DNA of 64,000 nucleotides from Pantoea sp. Cy-639 (GTDB taxonomy: Bacteria; Pseudomonadota; Gammaproteobacteria; Pseudomonadales; Pseudomonadaceae), in NCBI RefSeq assembly GCF_011752525.1, contig NZ_VWXI01000013.1, positions 62,001 through 126,000 on the forward strand, written 5' to 3'. The number at the start of each line of letters is the position of its first letter. The first letter of the stretch is position 1. Under the pieces are notes generated by a model. The model was not told where the DNA came from, ran no database searches, and was given only the letters and a program-made list of their open reading frames with translations. The translations under genes and the position numbers were made by a program. Below, piece by piece: positions 60,167 to 64,000 of the stretch.

Positions 60167-60846
60167 CAGTCCTGGCGCTCCTCGAGCACGTAGCCCATGC
60201 CGCGCACGGTATGGATGAGCCTGGTCGCGTGGCTGTCATCGATCTTCAGGCGCAGGCGGCGGATGGCCACTTCGATCACGTTGGTGTCGCTGTCGAAATT
60301 CATGTCCCATACCTGCGAGGCGATCAGCGACTTGGGGAGTACTTCGCCCTGGCGGCGCAGCAGCAGCTCGAGCAGGGCGAACTCCTTGGCGGTCAGGTCG
60401 ATGCGCTGGCCGGCGCGCTCGGCGCGGCGGCGGATCAGGTCCAGGCGCAGGTCGACCAGGTTCAGGCAGGTGTCCTGGCTGGCGCTGGCGCCGCGGCGCA
60501 GCAGGCTGCGCACCCTGGCCAGCAGCTCGGAAAAGGCGAAGGGCTTGACCAGGTAGTCGTCGGCACCCAGCTCCAGGCCATGCACTCGGTCCTCGACGGC
60601 GTCGCGGGCGGTGAGGAACAGCACGGGCGTGTCGAGGCCGGCCTGGCGCACCGCCTCGAGGATCTGCCAGCCATTGCGCCCTGGGAGCATGACGTCGAGG
60701 ATCAGCAGGTCGTGGTCACCGGTCAGCGCGAGGTGCTGACCGGTCTCGCCGTCGCCGGCCAGCTCCGTGGCGAAGCCGGCCTCGCTCAGGCCTTGGCGCA
60801 GGTACTGGCCGGTCTTGGCCTGGTCTTCGACGATCAGCAGTTTCAT
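60166..60846 (-). CDS. copper-type response regulator (CusR/CopR-like)
   Basis: The 226-aa product is an OmpR/PhoB-family regulator: receiver with D51 in LLILDVMLPG, switch Thr in LFLTARD, Lys in DDYLVKPFAFSELLARV, then a winged-helix domain (LTAKEFALLELLLRRQGEVLPKSLI, SLIASQVWDMNFDSDTNVIEVAIRRLR, IHTVRGMGYVLEE). I start at 60846 (MKLLIVEDQAKTG); upstream in-frame sequence crosses the promoter and a G11 tract. The first half has the conserved DNA-recognition helix of CusR-type proteins. Its promoter has a CusR-like box and a TATCAT -10 about 34 bp from it. Confidence 0.93.
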   Translation of the reverse strand: MKLLIVEDQAKTGQYLRQGLSEAGFATELAGDGETGQHLALTGDHDLLILDVMLPGRNGWQILEAVRQAGLDTPVLFLTARDAVEDRVHGLELGADDYLVKPFAFSELLARVRSLLRRGASASQDTCLNLVDLRLDLIRRRAERAGQRIDLTAKEFALLELLLRRQGEVLPKSLIASQVWDMNFDSDTNVIEVAIRRLRLKIDDSHATRLIHTVRGMGYVLEERQD

Positions 60847-60889
60847 GAGGGTCCTTGTAATGATGCGGCTTGTGGCGTGGGCGTGGAGC

Positions 60890-60900
60890 GGGGGGGGGGG
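60890..60900. repeat. homopolymeric G11 tract in the copper regulator leader
   Basis: Eleven consecutive G residues on the plus strand (C11 in the regulator message), 44 bp before the response regulator start and downstream of its likely promoter. Confidence 0.9.
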
Positions 60901-60953
60901 CTGGGCGGGCGCCCGGCCCGCTCCCGCAAGGCCCGGGCCCTGGCGTCGAGGAA

Positions 60954-60959
60954 ATGATA
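60954..60959 (-). promoter_or_regulatory. putative -10 of the copper regulator operon
   Basis: Minus-strand TATCAT at 60959-60954. With a start near 60947 the CusR-like box centre falls at about -46, a plausible position for activation by an OmpR-family protein. Confidence 0.45.
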
Positions 60960-60986
60960 CGTGACGATCTGGCGGCCTGCCCAAGC

Positions 60987-61000
60987 TGACAAAGTTGTAA
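60987..61000. promoter_or_regulatory. CusR/CopR-like operator
   Basis: TGACAAAGTTGTAA is a near-palindrome of the form TGACAA-N2-TTGTCA with one mismatch, the CusR/CopR box type. It lies between the regulator operon (minus) and the cupredoxin gene (plus) and could control both. Confidence 0.7.
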
Positions 61001-61075
61001 TCTTCCTGTCAGCCAGCTGCCAGCCAGGCTTTTCGAGAATGGCACCATCTTCGCTGCATTCATCCGGAGTCACCC

Positions 61076-61594
61076 ATGAAACACCTGTTCATCGCTAGCG
61101 CACTCGCCATGGTCAGCCTGCCGACCCTGGCTGACGAATCGAAGACTTTCGCTTTCGGCGAACCGGCTGCGGCGACCAAGGCCAGCCGCACCGTCGAAGT
61201 GGTGCTCAAGGACATCGCCTTTGAACCCAGGAGCCTGAAGGTCAAGGCTGGGGAAACTGTACGCTTCGTGCTGATCAATGAAGGCAAGCTGCCTCACGAG
61301 TTCAACCTCGGCGACAAGGCCATGCATGCCGAACACCAGAAAGAGATGGTCGCCATGCAGGGCAAGCTGTTCACGGCCGGCATGAACCATGAGGGCATGG
61401 ATCATGGCCAGATGGACCACAGCCAGATGATGGGCGCCGGACATGGCCACGCCGGTGGCAATACCGTGCTGGTACAGCCGGGTCAGCGTGCCGAGTTGAC
61501 CTGGACCTTCCGCAAGTCGGCGCCCATCGAGTTCGCCTGCAACGTGCCGGGGCATTACCAGGCTGGGATGGTCGGGCCATTGACCATCGAGTGA
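61076..61594 (+). CDS. periplasmic cupredoxin with Met/His-rich loop
   Basis: The 172-aa product has a signal peptide (MKHLFIASALAMVSLPTLA, then DES) and a cupredoxin fold with likely type 1 copper ligands H74 (LPHEFNL), C155, H160 and M165 (FACNVPGHYQAGM). Between strands lies a Met/His-rich segment (residues 103-125: GMNHEGMDHGQMDHSQMMG and onward HGH), an extra soft-metal-binding loop like those of copper resistance proteins. It is divergent from the copper two-component pair across the CusR-like box, which supports a role in periplasmic copper binding. Electron-transfer versus storage role is open. Confidence 0.88.
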   Translation: MKHLFIASALAMVSLPTLADESKTFAFGEPAAATKASRTVEVVLKDIAFEPRSLKVKAGETVRFVLINEGKLPHEFNLGDKAMHAEHQKEMVAMQGKLFTAGMNHEGMDHGQMDHSQMMGAGHGHAGGNTVLVQPGQRAELTWTFRKSAPIEFACNVPGHYQAGMVGPLTIE

Positions 61595-61661
61595 CATCGG
61601 CCACAAGGCGGGGGCAAAACCGGTAGACTAGGGGCAATTTCGAACCTTCAGGTCAGACACC

Positions 61662-62492
61662 ATGCATCCCGCCGCCGAACATTCCCCGCTGGGCAAGTCC
61701 AGCGAATACCTTGCCACCTACACCCCCTCGCTGCTGTTCCCGATCCCGCGTCTGGCCAAGTGGGCCGAGCTGGGTGTCAGCGGTGACGCCTTGCCCTGGC
61801 AGGGGGTGGACTACTGGAACTGCTTCGAGCTGTCCTGGCTGCTGCCTTCGGGTAAACCGGTGGTGGCCATCGCCGAATTCGCCATTCCCTGCGACTCGCC
61901 GAACATCATCGAGTCGAAGTCGTTCAAGCTGTACCTCAACTCGCTGAACCAGACCATGTTCGCCAGCAAGGAAGAGCTGCAGGCTTGCCTGGTCAAGGAC
62001 CTGTCCGCCGCCGCAGTCAAGCCGGTAGGGGTCAAGGTCAGCACCCTGGCCGAGGTCGAGCGCCAAGGTGTTACCGCCTTGCCAGGCCAATGCATCGATG
62101 CGCTGGACGTCAGCATCAGCAACTACGAGCAGCCGCAACCTGAACTGCTGCGCTGTTCGGCCGAGCGAGTGGTGGAAGAGACCATCCACAGTCATTTGCT
62201 CAAGTCCAACTGCCCGGTCACCGGCCAGCCGGACTGGGGCAGCGTGGTAGTGGAGTACAAGGGGCCGGCGCTCGATCACGCCAGCCTGCTGACCTACCTG
62301 ATCAGCTTCCGTCAGCATGCCGACTTCCACGAGCAGTGCGTCGAGCGGATCTATCTGGACCTGAAACAACTGCTCAAGCCGGAACATCTGACGGTGTACG
62401 CGCGCTATGTGCGTCGGGGTGGCCTGGATATCAACCCATACCGCAGCACTGGGGCGATCGATCCGCAGAACCTGCGCTTGGTGCGTCAGTAA
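61662..62492 (+). CDS. queF: 7-cyano-7-deazaguanine reductase QueF
   Basis: QueF reduces preQ0 nitrile to preQ1 with NADPH in the queuosine tRNA-modification pathway. The 276-aa product is the long, two-domain YqcD-type enzyme: N-terminal MHPAAEHSPLGKSSEY and YTPSLLFPIPRLAKWAELG, and the C-terminal half with the catalytic Cys in SNCPVTGQPDWGSVVVEY and the substrate-binding Glu region FHEQCVERIYLDL. Length is typical. The start at 61662 is the conserved one, after a weak SD. It is followed by REP-like sequence and the convergent DUF4404 gene. No riboswitch is visible upstream. Confidence 0.95.
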   Translation: MHPAAEHSPLGKSSEYLATYTPSLLFPIPRLAKWAELGVSGDALPWQGVDYWNCFELSWLLPSGKPVVAIAEFAIPCDSPNIIESKSFKLYLNSLNQTMFASKEELQACLVKDLSAAAVKPVGVKVSTLAEVERQGVTALPGQCIDALDVSISNYEQPQPELLRCSAERVVEETIHSHLLKSNCPVTGQPDWGSVVVEYKGPALDHASLLTYLISFRQHADFHEQCVERIYLDLKQLLKPEHLTVYARYVRRGGLDINPYRSTGAIDPQNLRLVRQ

Positions 62493-62565
62493 TAAGCGGT
62501 GATGGCCTTGCATGACAGCGGGGGAGCGGGCTGACCCTGCCAGGGGTGGCGCCGGCTACGCCGGT

Positions 62566-62587
62566 GTCGCGGGGCAAGCCCGCGCCC
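62566..62587. repeat. single REP unit after queF
   Basis: GTCGCGGGGCAAGCCCGCGCCC, half of the usual REP pair, next to a GCCGGC-TAC-GCCGGT hairpin at 62551-62566, in the queF-DUF4404 convergent gap. Confidence 0.7.
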
Positions 62588-62621
62588 TCGCCGCTGTTTC
62601 ATGCGTGACAGCTTGGCCTGA

Positions 62622-62885
62622 TCAGATACCCATGCTGTGCAGCGAGTTGACGATGCTGCGCAGGGTGGCGGTGAGATCTGGGTGATCGGCCTCGAAGCGC
62701 TCGATGGCAAGGTTCACGCCATCCACCACGTTGTTGTCCTGGGTGGCTTCCTCGAGCTTGATCCGGGCTTCGATCTGTTGCATCAGCTGATGCAAGTGGT
62801 CTCGCTCTTCCAGCGAGAGCGGTGGATTGCGGTCCAGTTGCTCGCGCAGGCTATCGAGTTGCTCTTGCAGTTCGCGGGCGGGCAT
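62622..62885 (-). CDS. DUF4404 family protein, 87 aa
   Basis: The 87-aa product is a small helical DUF4404 protein: MPARELQEQLDSLREQLDRNPPLSLEERDHLHQL, here quoted in parts as LQEQLDSLREQLD and EERDHLHQLMQQIEARIKLE, then VVDGVNLAIERFEADHPDL and TATLRSIVNSLHSMGI. Two heptad-rich helices suggest a coiled coil or oligomer. No signal peptide or catalytic residue is seen; the function is unknown. The start at 62885 is chosen over 62969 because the extra residues are not conserved-looking. It faces the HAD-like gene upstream. Confidence 0.88.
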   Translation of the reverse strand: MPARELQEQLDSLREQLDRNPPLSLEERDHLHQLMQQIEARIKLEEATQDNNVVDGVNLAIERFEADHPDLTATLRSIVNSLHSMGI

Positions 62886-63008
62886 TGTTCGTTCTCCATC
62901 AATGGCTTGGCAAGCCATGGACCTCGGCGAGGTGGCAAAGGTTCTGGCCTGTCCTCTAGCGTAATCCACCTGCCAACGCTTTGCATGACTGGCATCAACG
63001 CCGGGAGA

Positions 63009-63572
63009 TCAGGGTTTCTCGCCCTTGTGTCGACGCAGCGCGATGTCGGCCAGGCAGGTGTCGAGGGACTCCAGATGGTCGATCACCGAGTGCGCCCCCA
63101 GGTCGAACAGCTCCAGTGTGGCTTTACCGCGCGCCCGCTCCTGGTCCTGCGGGGACATCGCCTGCCACTGGCTGGATGTCCGGTCGCAGGTCGGGCTGCA
63201 GGTGGCCAGGCCCACGGTCCATAGTCCGGCGTTGAGCCCCGACTGCAGCAGGCGTGGCTCGCCACTGACCAGCACGCAGCCGTCCAGGCGCTGGCTTTCC
63301 AGGGTCATGAGGGCTTTCCAGCAAGCATCGGGGGCTGGCCATCGGCAATCGCTGGCGGCGTGCCCGGGCAGCCAGTCAGGCAGTACGTGGGAAAGTTGCC
63401 TGCCTTCGGCACTGCTCAACTCGTCGAGCCAGATGCACGGCACGTTGCGTTCGCGCAGGCGGGCGAGGGAGTCAAGGGCGCCGGGGGCGGGCAGGGGGAT
63501 GCCTGTGGCGGCCTGAACCAGGCAGCCGCGCAATCCGAAGAGCACGGCGGTGAAGGCGGGTGCGTCTTGCAT
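63009..63572 (-). CDS. HAD-fold protein lacking catalytic Asp (pseudoenzyme)
   Basis: The 187-aa product resembles haloacid dehalogenase hydrolases of the phosphonoacetaldehyde hydrolase / beta-phosphoglucomutase kind: a HAD motif 1 strand VLFGLRGCLV near residue 10-19, a motif-2-like segment and VLVSGEPRLLQSGLNAGLWTVGLA at the place of motifs 3 and 4. In motif 1 the nucleophile Asp is G13 and the second Asp is R15 (VLFGLRG in place of VLFDLDG), so phosphatase activity is not expected. It is divergent from mlaA. Function unknown; possibly a binding or regulatory relative. Confidence 0.8.
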   Translation of the reverse strand: MQDAPAFTAVLFGLRGCLVQAATGIPLPAPGALDSLARLRERNVPCIWLDELSSAEGRQLSHVLPDWLPGHAASDCRWPAPDACWKALMTLESQRLDGCVLVSGEPRLLQSGLNAGLWTVGLATCSPTCDRTSSQWQAMSPQDQERARGKATLELFDLGAHSVIDHLESLDTCLADIALRRHKGEKP

Positions 63573-63761
63573 GGCAACTTCCCTGAAATACAGCGCAGGC
63601 TAGCCAGCGATTGTTACCGGCAGATGACCGCAACACTTGTTCACATAATCTTGACAGAGATGTGTAAGACTACCGGTTAGCCAGCAAGCCATTATACTTG
63701 CGCCTAATTAGGTAACGCGCCAAAGGGCGTTGCCGCCGTGAAATCCGATGGAGAAACATCT

Positions 63762-64000
63762 ATGCGCAAGATCGGTGCCGGTGTGATCGAACGTGTCACC
63801 CAGGCCTGTGTTTGCGCCAGCTTGTTGCTGGCGCCCATGGCGGCCACCCAGGCAGCCACCGAGGAGGATCCTTGGGAAGCGGTCAACCGACCGATCTTCA
63901 AGTTCAACGACACCCTCGACACCTATGCCCTCAAGCCGCTGGCCAAGGGTTACCAGGCGGTCACCCCGCAATTCGTCCAGGACGGCGTGCACAACGTCTT
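63762..64000 (+). CDS. mlaA: MlaA/VacJ outer-membrane lipid asymmetry protein (5' part only)
   Basis: MlaA removes misplaced phospholipids from the outer leaflet of the outer membrane with OmpC/F and the Mla pathway. The first 79 codons are in the window: MRKIGAGVIERVTQACVCAS, a hydrophobic core LLLAPMAATQAA, then EEDPWEAVNRPIFKFNDTLDTYALKPLAKGYQ, the hallmark start of mature MlaA. E. coli MlaA is a lipoprotein; here no lipobox Cys precedes the mature sequence, so it looks like a type I signal peptide. The ATG at 63762 follows GATGGAGAAACATCT. The gene runs past base 64000. Confidence 0.9.
   Translation, partial: MRKIGAGVIERVTQACVCASLLLAPMAATQAATEEDPWEAVNRPIFKFNDTLDTYALKPLAKGYQAVTPQFVQDGVHNV

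Overview
This is a 64 kb stretch of a fluorescent-Pseudomonas chromosome, most likely of the P. putida / P. entomophila group. The evidence is high GC with strong GC3 bias, the gene orders topA-sulA-lexA-psrA-nagZ, mfd-gap-apbE-sthA-PilZ-lolCDE and fadB-fadA, perfect Anr, LexA and PsrA sites, and P. putida-style REP palindromes of the type GCGGGGCAAGCCCGCTCCCAC. Nearly everything is core genome. I see no insertion sequence, prophage, CRISPR array or obvious genomic island; species assignment is inference from family knowledge.

Layout. 1-6.6 kb: end of a periplasmic binding protein gene, the dnaX-ybaB-recR replication/repair operon, then apt, anr and hemN on the minus strand, hemN having a textbook class II Anr promoter. 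6.8-12.6 kb: acnA, divergent rlmM-tusA-pdxB, and a 57-aa protein. 12.8-16.6 kb: an ABC exporter, a methyl-accepting chemotaxis protein and tRNA-Pro(CGG). 16.7-20.4 kb: a YgdI/YgdR-type lipoprotein, moaB-moeA and a ManC/AlgA-type bifunctional sugar enzyme. 20.6-25.2 kb: a signalling block with a YegS lipid kinase, a NarL-type two-component pair, an Hpt-like protein lacking its histidine, and cheV behind a near-consensus sigma-28 promoter. 25.3-31.3 kb: MOSC protein, Slt transglycosylase, Uup-type ABC-F ATPase, universal stress protein and a membrane-anchored unknown.

31.5-42.3 kb: fatty acid oxidation (fadBA, with an unannotated small ORF ending in the fadB start codon), topA, two small unknowns, the SOS pair sulA-lexA with tandem LexA boxes, divergent psrA whose promoter carries two overlapping PsrA palindromes, and nagZ. 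42.4-52.5 kb: SWIM-SNF2 helicase, csiV-like gene and mfd transcribed together, then gap and apbE. 52.6-58.8 kb: sthA, glpQ, a split PilZ protein, and the lipoprotein exporter lolC-lolD-lolE. 58.8-64 kb: a copper-type two-component system divergent from a Met/His-rich cupredoxin across a CusR-like box, queF, DUF4404, a HAD-fold pseudoenzyme and the start of mlaA.

Regulatory links can be read within the window. Anr is encoded next to its hemN target. LexA and PsrA are divergent and each has operators in its own promoter; PsrA is known in the genus to control fadBA, which lies 7 kb away. The copper regulator sits across its probable operator from the cupredoxin. REP palindromes occur at half of the convergent gene junctions. 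The least explained items are the fadB leader ORF, the Hpt-like and HAD-like proteins without catalytic residues, the divided PilZ protein, a G11 tract in the copper regulator leader, and the apparent absence of the cbb3 oxidase genes between hemN and acnA. I did not find a clearly new multi-gene system.
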